Below, piece by piece: positions 11,085 through 23,334 of a stretch of DNA of 64,000 nt; position 1 is the first letter of the stretch, and every line of letters starts with the position of its first letter. The notes beneath the pieces were generated by a model. That model was not told the DNA's origin. It made no database searches and saw nothing but the letters and a program-made list of their open reading frames with translations. Both the position numbers and the translations under genes were made by a program. This DNA comes from Euptelea pleiosperma (Eukaryota; Streptophyta; Magnoliopsida; Ranunculales; Eupteleaceae), in contig CM068540.1 in NCBI GenBank assembly GCA_035048495.1, positions 310,001 to 374,000 of the forward strand, read 5' to 3'.

Positions 11085-11565
11085 AATAAATCTAACACAT
11101 GCGAGTTTTTTTATGTGGAAACTTTTCTCAATGAAATACACTTGACCACGTCCAGATGTCAAAGTATCACTAACGAAAAGTTAACAAAACAGAAGTTATT
11201 CACGCAACACCCGTTACTTACATTGTACAACTCAAGTCCATCCCTTGAGCCAACGGCCGATGCATCCACGCCCTTTACCTTTCACACACTAGTCCACGAA
11301 TGCCCTTCTACTAAGATCCCCTCAACAATGTTCAGTTTGGTCTATCTCTAAACCTGTCATTAGATCGGTCCAACCCCGATTTTCTTCTCACAATCCGATC
11401 CAGTCCTGAAAAGTAATGGATTCGGTACAGCCTTAATTTCACATACACAATACAACTCAAAAGAATTTTGAGTAACTCAACCCTGTGGTCTCTCTAACAT
11501 CTAGGTTTTAGATATGGAAGTGAATCCTAGATGTAGATTGATCAAGTTTGGAAGAAAACTGTCAT
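11085..11565 (-). mobile_element. Copia-type LTR fragment related to family C
   Basis: The order 'tatgtggaaact', 'gaccacgtccag', 'aagtatcactaac', 'gttaacaaaac', 'gatgcatccacg', 'gattcggtacagcc' is the one seen in the family C LTRs at 21751, 24895 and 33967, but strongly diverged. Both ends are missing. The fragment stops where another LTR terminus begins. Confidence 0.55.
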
Positions 11566-11775
11566 GCCCCGAATCCGGGCACTTGGATCAAATCCGAATG
11601 CCTGAAAAATGACCCGTTTACCCAAGATCCAAGTGTGATAAAAATAAAAAAAATAAAGTGCTCAAAAATAAATTTTTTAAAATGAACATAATCTATATAA
11701 CAAAATAGGACTTTTGTCCTGGCCTCATAAAGAGTGGCTGAGATCTTCTAAGCCCATTCCTCCCCCGGACGGTTG
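11566..11775 (-). mobile_element. Truncated LTR terminus (TGTCATGCCCCGAATCC)
   Basis: The stretch opens with TGTCATGCCCCGAATCCGGG, closely like the reverse-strand end of family A (TGTCACGCCCCGAATCCGG at 55522). Similarity fades after about 200 bp and no partner end was found, so it is a fragment of a related LTR family. Confidence 0.5.
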
Positions 11776-11973
11776 GGGTTTCTTTAATAAAAAGAAAATT
11801 ACAGCATTTTGGGGGTTACGTGACCGCACTCCTCTCTGTCGGAAACCCACTCCCCTCTGAAGAAGAATAAGAGAACCCACTCATCGTCTTCGTCTCTATC
11901 TCACCGTCTCTGCCTCCTGCCGCTATCATACCTCTTCACCCACACCTGCAATTTCATCTCTCGTCTCAGGTAG

Positions 11974-12062
<89 letters not shown>

Positions 12063-13984
12063 CTGCTCTTTGGGTTGAGGATGGTTTAGATTTTTAGGGT
12101 TCTAATTTTTGTGTTGCTCTTTTTCTTGGAGATCTCTCCTAACCGCCGCTATGACTCCTCCTTGCCGCTGCAACCATTCTCCAAATATCCTCTCTCTCTC
12201 TCTCTCTCTCTTTCTATTTCTTAATTAATTGTTTAGTAAGTTCTACCTGTTGATTTTTATTCTTTTTGTGCTGCTGATTGGGTTTGTGATTACTGTTTGT
12301 TTTGAAGCTAATTCAGTAACTTGATTTGGGGTATATATCTACTCTGTGCTTGAGTAATGAGTAGCCTCCAAGGTGATGACGACGTCAAACGGAGGAAAAA
12401 ACTCATTTTGTGGGGCTGGAGGAAATAGAGGAACTCACAAACTTGCCACCTGAACCAGATGTGTGTACGATTATGAACTATTTTGAGTTCCTTTTCTTTT
12501 TATGCAGCAAGTATGGATGAGAAAGTTAAGTGATGTACACATTTTTAAGCTTTAAATGTTTTTTTTGTCTTTGTTTAGGGAAGAGAGGAGAGATTTTGGG
12601 TTCATGGAGCCTTCATCATGAATGGACCCAATCCTTCAAACCCCTGCCACAAGCAGCTCCAATCCACAAGAACTCAACGCTTGGATGATCCTAATCTTCC
12701 GACAATTGATTTTTTTTTGGTAGGCAAGAGGGTTATTGGTTAGTATAGTCAGGCTCTCCACATTGTTTTTTTGTAACAGTGTTTGATTTTTAGACAAAAG
12801 GGGGACCTGCCTTCTCTTTTGGATTTTTGGTGAGCCTCTCTTTCTCTCTCTAAACTCTCAATTTTGTTGTTTCAATTTCTGTTGTTTCAGATTATGGATG
12901 GGCATGGACGCATGGTAATGGAATCCTAACATGGAAATGGAATCCTTTCCCATTTGATAGTAAGGGTATAAGTGGACAATGTTGGAAGTACAGAAAGTAC
13001 TTGAGTTGTCTATTATCCTATAGGTTTTATCCTTTCATCAATGGCACCTTAATAATTGAAGTTTCAGAACAGATCTTTCTTGGGGTTGCGAAGGGACTCC
13101 ATGTAAGCCTCCATGTTTATATTGACCTTTCTAACACCAAGCTCTATGCATTCCTGCTCAAAATTCAAATAGATTCATTTTGGAGATGCTAATAAAGCAT
13201 CAAAGCAACTCAATATTTTTTCTCTCCTCAGCTTTTAGGAGTTATGGAGAATTAAATCTATGGGCCAGATGCATGTGGACATAACATTTGGTGAGTACCA
13301 CTATTGCAGTTTTTACATAATTTGTTTCCACAATAATGTTACTGCAAGTAATCAGCTTTTTCACATGGAAATTGTGGAAATGTATAGATGCACATTCTAG
13401 CATAACAAAGTCGCATGATTTTACCAAACAAAAGAACTGGGTTTTGTGCAACTTTTCATTCTAAAAAATATAGTTGGTCTTTCCTCGAGGTTAGTCATAG
13501 AGAGTTAATCTGGATTGTTAGCATACCAATTTTTCAGAGAAATCTATATAACTGGCCAAAGAAAAAGAAAAATCTATATATGTTGGGATACATGTTGAGA
13601 GTAATTATGTCAATAAATGGAATCGCATAAACATGGATCACATGTAGTGAGTTGGGGCACACCATTGATCAATAAGCCTTTTCTCCATTTAAAGTTTTAG
13701 AGATAAAGCCTCCTACCCGGTTGCGCTATAGTTTAAAGCACTAAGTGGTTGCTAATACATTGGAAGATGGTCGGATCCAAGGGACATACGTTGTTAGAGG
13801 ATCAAACTTCGGTTCAAATTTTATCAAGTTTCCGAGCAGTACTAAAGCAGTCTATTACTGGGAACAAAGGAGTCACGTCAAACTACAAAGTAAGTTTTCG
13901 CTTCATCGATCATATAGGTTGTTGACACTCTTTATTGGTAACAACAACATATAGGTGTTGTTGACTCTTTATTATGTGTTGTAG
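11776..13984 (+). other. Gene-like but unassigned stretch upstream of the TOPLESS-like fragment
   Basis: A C/T-rich leader ('cgtcttcgtctctatctcac'), a splice-donor-like site and a CT tract resemble a plant 5' untranslated region. The rest has only short, broken frames. I could not assign any protein family, and nothing proves it belongs to the fragment that follows. Confidence 0.35.
11967..12058 (+). repeat. (CT)n microsatellite of about 90 bp
   Basis: An uninterrupted run of CT dinucleotides directly follows a likely 5' splice site (CTCAGGTAGGTCC) in a C/T-rich leader. A shorter CT run recurs at 12190-12215. Such tracts are common in plant 5' untranslated exons and first introns. Confidence 0.9.
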
Positions 13985-14525
13985 ATTGATGCTCATATTG
14001 GTGGTGTTAATGATACTATATTGTCACATGTGGTGCTCATGTTGATTAAGGTTAAGGTATCAACCTTGAGGATGATATAACAAAAACTGGGGGTGCTCAT
14101 GTTGCTCTTTATATAACAGGTTTGGGATGCTGTAGCTGGACACAAATATATAATATATATTTGACGGCCACGAAGCTCCTGTACATTCTATCTGTCCTCA
14201 TGATAATGAGGATGTCTAGGTACCTATCATTTAAAGTTGATTTGCTAGGAGTTTGGTTCTTCTTCTTCCTTAGCAAGTTAGCATTTTCTCATCTTTAGCT
14301 AATGGACGTACAGTATTCAAGAAGGCTTAGAGGCCTCATTTTCCATTATTTTCACTTTTATTAGAATCCAACTCAATTTAGCATCATGTGCAGTTTATTT
14401 TCTCTACTACTATTGAGGGGAAAATTAAAGGCTAGATCTATGATTGCTTGGGATCTAGAGTGGATTATGATGCTCTGGACTTTGGTGCACCACACTGGGA
14501 TATAGTGCAGAATTTTGGAACTTCT
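13985..14525 (+). pseudogene. Exon remnants of a TOPLESS-type WD40 corepressor
   Basis: Three consecutive pieces read like the first WD40 repeats of plant TOPLESS/TPR corepressors, nuclear proteins recruited by repressors that carry an EAR motif. At 13985, after a good acceptor (TTGTAG), the frame gives IDAHIGGVND. At 14120, after ATAACAG, it gives VWDAVAGHKY and then, in a shifted frame, DGHEAPVHSICPH. At 14393, after GTGCAG, it gives FIFSTTIEGKIKG, a stop (TAG where Trp is expected), then IYDCLGSRVDYDA. Stops and a frameshift rule out function. The LisH/CTLH N-terminal part is absent. Introns remain between the pieces, so this is a gene-fragment copy and not a retrocopy. The family call is from recognition of these motifs and was not searched. 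Confidence 0.7.
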
Positions 14526-15000
14526 TCTTCTAGAAGCCCAAGTTTTGTAGGAGCAATATGAGGCAACAAGGAGTATGGAGCATGATGTGTACTATGTTAA
14601 CGTTGCAAGTGTGTTTTGTAGCTCTACTACTACCATTGAGTGCTTCACCTATACACCAAACAGACAAAAAATAACCTGACCCAAGTTAACTAAACCGACC
14701 TGAGTTGACTATGGCTTTTTATTGCGTACGTGGCGTGTTTTTATTCGACCCACAAGACCACAATGAGACACCTACAGCAAAATATGTCACCTTCAATTCT
14801 AATAGAGATCGAACTGACCACTTTGTCATGTTAGCGCAATTCTTTTTAATTGGTTTCTATTTTTATCTAAAATTAGGAATTGGGTTTGAGTGCAGAAGGC
14901 ACCTGATGTTTGCAAACGCTTTGTCTGGGAGTGTCGTGGGCACGGGTGATTTACTAGTTCATAATATATTAAAATAAAAATCTTTTGTAAAGACGTTTTA
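14526..15000. other. Unassigned stretch
   Basis: No domain is recognisable in the short plus-strand frame at 14705-14977 (90 codons). It has no homology that I can name and no supporting context, so I do not call it a gene. Confidence 0.3.
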
Positions 15001-15008
15001 GTTAAAAC

Positions 15009-15418
15009 CATGGTTTTAAAAATGGTCGTTTAAACGGTAACGCCCTAAGCCCGTTTCCGTTTAAACCCGTTTTATCAGTTTTGAAATAAACGGCCATTTT
15101 TTAGTTTTAACGGCCGTTAAAATCGTTTAAACAGCCGTTTAATTTTGAAAAATTTTGTGAAAAAAACGGCCGTTAAAACCGTTTAACTCCGTTAAATTTT
15201 GTTTTTTTTTTAATTTTCAAATTTCAAAATTTGAATTTCAACGCCACTTTTTCCGTTAAAATCCTTTAAAATCGTTAAAACTGTTGAAATCCATTTAATT
15301 TTGTTTTTTGCCATTTTTGCCCCTGACCGTTTCAATCCGTTTTAACAGCCGTTTAAACGGTTTAAATGGTAACGTCCCCAGTCCGTTTAACCGTTAAAAC
15401 GGCCTCTTTTAAACCTTG
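15009..15418. mobile_element. Foldback MITE family D, copy 2
   Basis: The element runs CATGGTTTTAAAAATGG ... TTTTAAACCTTG and is flanked by identical 8-mers GTTAAAAC (15001-15008 and 15419-15426), as expected for a hAT-type transposase. It shares the CCGTTTAAACGG / AACGGCCGTTAAAA words of copy 1 at 5704. It is noncoding. Confidence 0.8.
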
Positions 15419-15648
15419 GTTAAAACTTCTGTTTGATAGGCTTTTTAAATTAACTTTTCAAAATTTAAGCGGACAAACGTAAAAAATTTCAAAGGCTTTA
15501 AAACCTAATGAGAGTAGAGAGAGAATGAGGATGAAGATTTAAAGAGAGGAGAGAGAAATTATTACAAAAATAAAGAGAAAATACTAGCAAAGGGTCTTGA
15601 ACCCTGGTCTTTGACTTGGTCTTCCGCATGCTTTACAACTAAGCAAGT

Positions 15649-18487
15649 TGATATTCGCTTAAAAGTGCGTATTTTCACTGTTATCTTCTAAGCGTTTTCA
15701 CACTCTCTACGTTAAAATGCTCTATTTATCTACTTTTCTACGTAAGAGTCTCTTCTGTTGCGTAGAACACACTTTTCTGGACGAAATGGTATATTTGCAT
15801 GCATTAAACACATTTTCGGAAGTCTAGACATTGAGTCGTTCTGATAAAGTCTCATTACGCGCTTCTTCTGTCGCAGGAAACCTCGATGGGACAATTCTCG
15901 AGACTTGCGAGCCCACATCGATCAGGAAAGCCCATTATCAAAGCTTAAAGAGCCCACATGCTATGACTAGAAGATATGGGCCAAATATGGGCTGAATAAG
16001 AGGACTACAAAGCCGGCCCAAAGAACAAAGAGAGCAGGAGAGCCAATGACCAAGAGACGGACCAAAGCATTTAAATCCACATGAGTCAGCAAGGAATGAT
16101 AGTCTACTCTACTGTTGGATCTTCCACCGGACCGTTGGATCTCTCTTGATCCGTCGATCTACCAATCTGGGTCCCAATCAAGTCACCATCCATCCGATCG
16201 CCATCAGATTGTCTGTCACATCATCTTGTGAGACGATGGACATCATCAATCCATGTGGGCCAGTAGCCGGGCCTGTCATCATCGACCCGCTGTCCGACCA
16301 TTTAGTGGACCCTGTGAATTTCAAAATAATTTAAATTAAATTTTAAAAAAAGGGGGGGTCCACCAAATGGGGAAATTTTCCAAAGAAAAGTAAGGTTTTA
16401 CTTGAAAAAAAAAAAATTTAATATTTTTTATTTCCTAAAATTCCTAATTTCCATTAATGGAAATTAGAGCTTATATAAAGGGAGAAGGAGGGGGACGAAC
16501 CCTAATTTTCCTAACCCCATCTCCTCCTCTCCTTCCCCCCTCTCCTCCTCTCTTCCCCCTTTTCGTTCTCCTTTATTCCCCCTCCTTAATCTCTTCCTCT
16601 CCTCCTTGTTTTCTTCTTATGCTTCTTCGTCACTTTCTCACCGGAGTTGCAGCCTGCAACTCCAGCCTACCACGAGCTGTTGTAGACCTCCACACTCTCC
16701 TGCTGTCGCCTCCTTCCATGGCCGGAGCACCACCACACCGCACGAACCACCACCATCGTCTTCTTCACGGGCTGCCACCACACCAAGCATGCATCTCCAC
16801 CACCGTCATCCTCCTCCTGGCATTCTTCACCGGCTGTAACCAGTCCACCACCACCATGAATGCCTGCAACGGCGCTCCTTTGAGCGATCATCGCCCCCCC
16901 ATCTTCCCCATTCTTTTTTTTTTCTTCTTCTTCTTCTTCTTCTTCTTCGTTTTCTCCATCTTTGACCGGAGTTGCAGGTCTGCAACTCCGGCCAGCAGCA
17001 ACTTGTCCACCCGTCTGGTGCTCCTCTAGCCATGGCTACTCCTCATTCTTCATGTTGCTCCGCTGCCTGCACACCACTTTGCCTCTTCTACGCTCTGCTG
17101 CTGCCTCCAACACAGCGCCTCCAACAAGCCAGCAACACCACGGGCTGTCATCTTTCATCACCGTTGCACAGAGGTGCAACACCATCTTGCAGTCCACCAT
17201 CTTCTCCATCCGCCAGCTCCACTACTGCCACAACAACATGTAGGTCCGTCACTTCCTCCCACGGGTAGCGCACCAACCATCCCTCCTTCACCTGCAATGG
17301 TTAGCAACACCACGTGCACCCTCTCAACGTTGCTGCTCTGTCTCCACTTAGCAACCATACTGTGTTGCATGCCATTAACGCCGGAGTTGCAAACCTGCAA
17401 CTTCGGACCTCCTCCGGACCGTGGACTCGAAGGAGAGCACCTGCATCACCATTCCAGGGTCTCTTATCCCAAACAACACCAGCAAGCAATCCTCTCCATG
17501 GTGTCCTTTCTGTGCACCATCTCCTTATGTGCACTCACCATCCCATGGCCTTTTGCACCTCTTCATCCATGGCCGAACCAGTAGCCCTCTGCTACAACCC
17601 GTGGCTCTTCAAGCCATCACTTCACATAGCTACAGCCACGAGGTCATCATGCATCCAACGTACTCTCATTCCTCCACGTGCGGGGTTGCCCTCCAACTAT
17701 GACCGATTGGGTCATCTCCCTTGTTCATGGCCGATTGGGCTATTGCTCCACCTAAGCTATCACACCACAAGCTCCGGCCACCACTTGGCCTACATGCTTG
17801 GCCGATCCAATCCCGATCCCCTTGGAGCCTTCATGTGGCTGTTCTATCCAAAATCACCAAGCTGACCCGACCACATTCTAGTAACTCACTACAAGGTCAG
17901 TTTCTCTCTCTAGAAACATGTTCTCTCTCTAGGGTTAATAACTTTATCTCTCTAGATTCTATCTTTAGAATCCCCAGGCTGATCGCCTTTTTGCACCCCG
18001 ACTCCGTTCGGTGAATGCAAGAGGGTGAGTTTTTCTCTCACCTCTACCTTGTCGGCCGGTAAACGACCGAGGTGTGAAAAATCTCTCTCTACCTTCTTCC
18101 TCTCTCTCTAAAATCTCTTTTTACATGCTTTCTTACATGCTTTCTAGAATAGATTTACCGCTTTATTTATTTCTGTCATTTATTTCATGTAAGCAACAGT
18201 TTGATTAATGCAATTTGATTTCGAAGAATTAAGTATTTTCTGGATCTCACTTAGATGCATTTTTAATCTCGACTCACCATTCTCATCCTTCCATGTTTCT
18301 CTTGTATATTATCTGTCATTTTATGTTCTTATTCGCGCTAATCCGACTAATCCCGGGTGCGGATCGACATCCGACACAAACCACTGTACAAAATTACTCA
18401 TTCTACAGGTTAAAAGTCTCGGATTAATTAAAAATGTGTTGAAGTTAGGGTTTCCGTAACCAACAACGTGGAAAAATCCTAGTTTCA
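15649..18487 (+). mobile_element. Family B solo LTR, copy 1
   Basis: TGATATTCGCTTAAAAG ... TCCTAGTTTCA, 2,839 bp, flanked by identical CAAGT on both sides (15644-15648, 18488-18492). The parts are in family order: terminal block, 'accgttggatctctcttgatc' block, 24-bp palindrome (16444-16467), TATA box TTATATAAAG at 16471, a long C/T-rich transcribed region with GGAGTTGCA hairpins, a splice-donor-like AAGGTCAG near 17894, and the U5 block with GCGGATCGACATCCGAC. No internal domain or second LTR is present. Proline-, serine- and histidine-rich open frames (for example 16457-17029 and 17314-17865) arise from the C/T bias and are not conserved in the other copies. Confidence 0.9.
16471..16480 (+). 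promoter_or_regulatory. LTR TATA box next to a palindrome
   Basis: TTATATAAAG follows directly on the palindrome CTAATTTCCATTAATGGAAATTAG-type (16444-16467). The same pair is found in the other B LTRs (for example TTATAAG at 29124 after the palindrome at 29094-29119), so it is the core promoter of family B. Confidence 0.7.
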
Positions 18488-18945
18488 CAAGTCATCATCT
18501 TGTGTTAGTTGATACGCTTTAATCTCCTTAGTCTCTTCTTTGAGGGCATGTCTCTCCTTCTCTTTTGGTCGTCTCTCGATTCTTTCAATCCTCCAGTTCT
18601 TCCCGTCTTTGGCCTACATCTTCTTGTCTAAGTCTACTAGCTCTCTATGCTTTGATCGAAGGCTCTGGTAGTTAGTTGTGGGCCCGTATTCCATCAAAAT
18701 TGTCGGATAGTGCTCCTGTGATAGAAAAATCGCGTAATGAGAATTCTACAAAACGGCTTCGCATGTGGGTCAAATAAATGCATATGAATGCATACGAATA
18801 TACCATTTTGACCAGAAAAGTGTGTTCTATGCAATGGGAGAAACTCTTATATAGAAATATTGATAAATAGGACAGTTTTACATAGGAGAGTGTGATAACG
18901 CTAAAAGGATTATTGCTTAAAATAAGCACTTTTGAGCGAATATTA

Positions 18946-20692
18946 ACAGATATAATGGAATGGCTTTTGATGTGTTCCCTGCACATTCTACCAACAATAC
19001 ATACCATGTAATATCATCGGCAATCAATGAATCATTAAAATGCAGTGAGTTAATTATACACATCACAAGTAGAGAAATTAGAAAAAATAATACAAAATTT
19101 TTCTCCCTCTAAATTTCTCTCCCCTTATCTCATGCATTAGCTTATTTTTACCGCTATGATTTTCTCTCCCCCTTTTTGTCACAGATTGATAAAGGTACAG
19201 AAATATAAGCAAATAACAAACATACAATGAATATCATCATGAAGAACAAGTACATAGAGATAACAAGTATAAAGACTAAAAGATAAGCATGACGCATAGT
19301 ATAAATACATCAATGGTTTAAATTTCGATAAAAATATTTAACCAATCATAAATCTTTTTCAAATAAATTTTAAATTTTTTAAATCATCTCTGAAAGATTT
19401 ACAACTCACAGAACTCAAATCAGATCAATCCGAAAAAGGTCAAATCTGAAGTATGCTAAAATTTATGAAAAGTCAAGTTAAAATCAATGCATAATATATT
19501 TCAATGTGATTGGCACTAACAAATATCAAACATATGATTTTAGACTTAACTACTCAGTTTAATCTTGAATAGTTCAAATGCAGTCAATCTAGGCCATTTA
19601 TCAGAGCCAGTCAGTCAAACTAGTACACTTTAGTTGAATTTTCAATTTCTTTCACTAGGGTGTACTGTAATTTGACTTTCCACTTCCTAGGGTACAAGAC
19701 AGATATTAGTAAAATTCTAAATATCTACTCAAAATCTGGAGGTATCCTGTATCCAATCATGAAATCCTCATTAGAGCTAATAGGTTCTCACTTAACTCTT
19801 TATTTTCAAGTGTATTTGACAATGTGATTTCATATTACTTTTGTAGCAAACATGGCTATTTCTCACTCACTTATTTAATTAGAATTTCATTTTTTAAGTT
19901 CTCATCTTTTGAAACTTGGTCGGTTTAGTAGCTTTCACACTCAGTCGGTATGGTATCATCTACAGCATTAAGTAATTAGATTTTTATATAGATCGGGGCC
20001 ATACAGATTTTACCACATCTACTTGAGGTAGCTCTTTCCATGGAGAACTATCACACATGGAGGCCAACAGTCGATTATATTGTAATTTCAAAATCAACTA
20101 AAAGCAGGAACATAACTAATTTGAAGTCATGAAAAGTAAAAGTTTATTCCTGATTCCCATAGAGTACTAGATTTGTTACCTCTATCAAATCCAGTCCTAA
20201 CCAGTGTCAGTCAATGTGCATGTGAATAACAAGTTAAAGCTTATGAACATCTACTAACTAAGAATTAGTAAAATAGACTAATCTTCAAAATATTCTAGAG
20301 TTTTCTACAATGATCTAGTCTCAATTTACCTTGTGTCAAGTCTTGGTTCTAGAATTTTTTAGAGTTAATTCCCATCATATTAAAAATACTTATGCAATGC
20401 ACAACTCTAAAACAAAATCCTAAACATGACACAAAATAATTTTTGATTTTCAAATTTTCTATTTTGTTTTTGAATACATGAATTCAAAACAATGCAAATA
20501 AGCAAAGATCTAAAATAAATAGAAAACTATGAAGAAAACAAAAACCTAAAACAAAACTACACACCCAACTCACAAAACATATACAATCATAGAATAAAGA
20601 AGAATGTAAAAAACAACATTTATTCAATCAATGGGACAAGTGCCACTAGACTTCATAAGGAATTCATTTCAAATAGAATCTAGATTTATTGG
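18946..20692 (-). mobile_element. 3' internal part of a copia element, pol missing
   Basis: On the minus strand this lies downstream of the gag frame. It is A/T-rich without a coding frame. Near 19160-19185 the minus strand reads 'gacaaaaagggggagag', the purine-rich tract typical of the region before the 3' LTR in SIRE/Maximus-type copia elements. The reverse transcriptase, integrase and 3' LTR were not found; the element stops at the B2 LTR remnant. Confidence 0.5.
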
Positions 20693-21664
20693 TCATTCAT
20701 TTCTCACCCATATGGTATTATATCTTTTAGGTGGGTTTTTTTTCTTCGTCATTTGTTTAGGCGGTGAATGAGGATTGACATTTCTCTTTTTATTTGTCCT
20801 CTTATTCTGAGCCCTTCGAGTTTGGGTGCCATTGAGTTTCATAAGGTTTGCAATCTCTCTTCTCAAGGCATCCGACTTTTGATGCAAGGCTGTCATTTTA
20901 TTGAGTAGAACTCCTTGGTTCCCATATGATTTTCTCTTGAGGGAAAATATGGTATTTCTCTTCTTTTGAAAGCAATTCTTACTCAAGTGACCTCTACCCC
21001 TACAGTAATTACATACAGGCACATATATAACTGGTCTAGGTCTAAGTTGATCAACCTGAGGTGTGGAAGGAACTTTAGCTTTTACAAATTTAGTTCCTGA
21101 AGACGATGGAGTATTAGCAGTATCAACATATCCAAGTCCCCGTTTGTCTCCACATCTTTGTCCCACACTAAGAATCTCATTTAATTTCTCAGTGCTTTGA
21201 GAAATATAAGACAAGTCTTTTTTCAGTTGTGCTAGATGAAGCTCAAGAGACTTCCTCTTCTCCATACAATCATGACATTCAGATTCAATGAATTTAACTT
21301 TGTCTTGGAGACTAGCTTTCTCTTCTTCAAGCTGTCTAAAAATAATTTCATATTTTTCATGCTCACTTTCAAAAGATATTTTAGCATCCGTACAAGTTTG
21401 GAACTCGCATTCCAAGACCTTGTTTCTTTCTTGAAGAGATTTCTTCTCTTCTCTAAGCTGACCAACTAGCACAGATAATTCATTATTGTCTAGTTTACAA
21501 GTAGAATTTTCAGAGTTAAGAAATTCAACTCTATTTGTCAATTTTTTATTTGCTTTGGTAAGTCTAAAGCTTTCTTTATATAGATAAGCAGTATAAAGAT
21601 CGCCTTGATCTTCACTGTCTGAGTCACTATGGCTATTGACAGTGAACCCTTCTTTAGGCTTCTT
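20693..21664 (-). pseudogene. gag: Copia gag fragment with coiled coil and zinc knuckle
   Basis: An open frame of about 320 codons encodes the capsid/nucleocapsid part of a Ty1/copia polyprotein. The first two thirds are heptad-like and rich in Glu, Lys and Leu (for example QLREEKKSLQER), predicting a long coiled coil. A CCHC zinc knuckle, CNYCRGRGHLSKNC, follows at roughly residue 215. After it comes a basic tail ending KRYNTIWVRNE, which resembles the spacer before protease in SIRE/Maximus-type elements. No ATG opens the frame: a TAA lies just upstream at 21665-21667, so the true N-terminus is lost. Protease, integrase and reverse transcriptase do not follow. The PBS and 5' LTR lie just upstream on the same strand. 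The protein would bind genomic RNA and form particles in an intact element; here it is a remnant. Confidence 0.82.
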
Positions 21665-21737
21665 TTAAATGAAAAGAATGAACTAGTGTTTGCAGGAATC
21701 AAAATTCAGTTGATTAAACCTTTTATATAATAACCCG

Positions 21738-21749
21738 CTCTGATACCAA
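21738..21749 (-). other. Primer binding site for initiator tRNA-Met
   Basis: The minus strand reads TGGTATCAGAGC, complementary to the 3' end of plant initiator tRNA-Met, one base inside the LTR end (…GAATTTCA|G). It marks 21751 as the inner end of the 5' LTR and sets the element's direction. Confidence 0.9.
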
Positions 21750-21750
21750 C

Positions 21751-23290
21751 TGAAATTCCATCGGTCCGTTCTCTTTAACTCAATATACTTAGAAGGGGGG
21801 TTGATTAGGTATTTAAAATTATTTATACCTATACAATTTTACTAGTCTATGGTAAGGGAATAAAATCGCATGCCTTAGTTGTTTGATAAAAGATTATCTC
21901 AACTAACTCAAATTGAATATACCTCCGTGATATATTTTCTTTTCGTCATTTGATCTAATCAGAATATATTGCAAAATACAAACAAACAATCACACAATAC
22001 AATAGATTTTTACGTGGAAACCTTAGCCAAGAAAAAATCACGGGACCACGTCCAGACGAAAGTATCACTAACTGAAAAATTAACCGAAACAAAGGTTACC
22101 TAAGTAGCACCGTTGCAAATACAGCTTCCAACCTTAACCAAGGCCTACTGCTGATGCGTCCACATCCTCTGAATCAATGTTACGAATCCACGCGCGCCCA
22201 AACCTACCGTCGATCGGCTCCTCCGAACTTAATTCTCAACACTCTCGCCTTTGCAGAAGGTGAAGGATTCAGTACACCCTGAAGCCTAAGTTGCTCAAAT
22301 GGTGTTGAGTCACACTGGTACACTCAGGCTACTAGGTCAAATATAGAAGTGGAAGAACTAAGCTGAGGAAATGATCAAGTACTTAGCTTTGATCAAGAAG
22401 AGAACAAGCTCACAAGATATGAATGGAAAATAAGTTTCTTGCTCTTTGAATTGACACTCTAATAAATAAAATATTTTCTTCTCTCTTCAAGATTGAGTCA
22501 CTCTGTGTCTATGTGTGTATTTAGAGAAGGCATAGAAGGGTTGTATTTATAGATTTTCATGACCCTGAGTTGTGCAGAACATGGGATAATGGAACCAAGA
22601 ATTTTGGATCTGATAAGGACCAATTCTGTGCATGGTCCAATCAATTGTACACTGGGTCCAATCGATTGGGCTCAATAAGATTCCTATTCCGAAGGCTCCA
22701 ATCAATTACACAGAGGTCTCCAATCGATTTGACTCAAATAAGTTTTTATCCCAAAGGCTCCAATCGATTTCATAGAGTCTCCAATCGATTTGACTCACAT
22801 AAGTTTCTATCCCGAAGACTCCACAGAGTCTCCAATCGATTTGACAGAAATAAATTTATGCCTCGTAGCTTCCAATCGATTACACAGAGTCCTCCAATCG
22901 ATTGGATTATGTCCAATCAATTGGGAATAAGTGTCCAATCAATTGGACTATTCTATTAGTCAATTTTATTGACTTAGACTCGGGTCAGTCCAATGACTAA
23001 ATTTAACCATAATATTTTGTTCATTTTAACCAATTCCTATGGCCACTAAGTCACTTACCTTCCTAATCGAGCATACACGATCGTTAACTGACAAATCGAC
23101 AGTTACTCAGATGACTCCTGTCGTCAACCGTCTGATTCTTGCTGTCTCTATCTTTTAGTCTTCACGTAGTTGGCAAAGTATGCGTACCACGACATCTCCA
23201 CACTACACTTGTGGTCGTAAGAATAGTTACAATAATGTTTTTATGTCAAACGGAATATTTGTCAAATTGAATATAAAAATATTCCTTACA
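21751..23290 (-). mobile_element. Family C copia 5' LTR
   Basis: On the minus strand it starts TGTAAGGAATATTTTTATA (at 23290) and ends ...GGAATTTCA at 21751, next to the PBS; length about 1,540 bp. The outer end is set by comparison with the solo copy 33967-38411, which has the duplication ATTAT. The central part has about eleven CCAATCGATTGG-type palindromes. Conserved words are CCACGGGACCACGTCCAG-like and AAGTATCACTAAC. It belongs with the gag frame 20693-21664. Confidence 0.82.
22627..22960. repeat. Array of CCAATCGATTGG palindromes in the copia LTR
   Basis: About eleven copies of CCAATCGATT or CCAATCAATT, several completing the 12-bp palindrome CCAATCGATTGG, are spaced 20-45 bp apart. 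A similar array of about twelve is at 37790-38075 in the other family C LTR. Confidence 0.85.
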
Positions 23291-23334
23291 TCTTCTGCAT
23301 GGGTCTAGGGTCTTTCACCCGAACTAACACTTCA

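Larger units (their letters stand above)
15427..18945 (-). mobile_element. Reverse family B2 LTR, split by a B solo LTR
   Basis: The minus strand from 18945 reads TAATATTCGCTCAAAAGTGC and continues like the B-type LTR at 44905, including 'caactaacacaag', 'gcttagttg' and 'accagggttcaagaccc'. It breaks at 18488/15648, where a complete B solo LTR (15649-18487) is inserted with the duplication CAAGT, and resumes to about 15500. The first base pair of the terminus is mutated (TA for TG) and the distal part is missing. Confidence 0.7.

Noticed and set aside
16457..17865. Long Pro/Ser/His-rich open frames in the B LTR (190 and 183 codons)
   Set aside because: They lie in a C/T-biased transcribed LTR region. 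Equivalent positions in the other B copies have different frames and sequences, so protein sequence is not conserved.
23291..23329. Extending the copia 5' LTR to a TGTTAGTTCGGG start at 23329
   Set aside because: The solo copy at 33967-38411 ends at the base equivalent to 23290 with an exact ATTAT duplication, so TGTAAGGAA is the better terminus.
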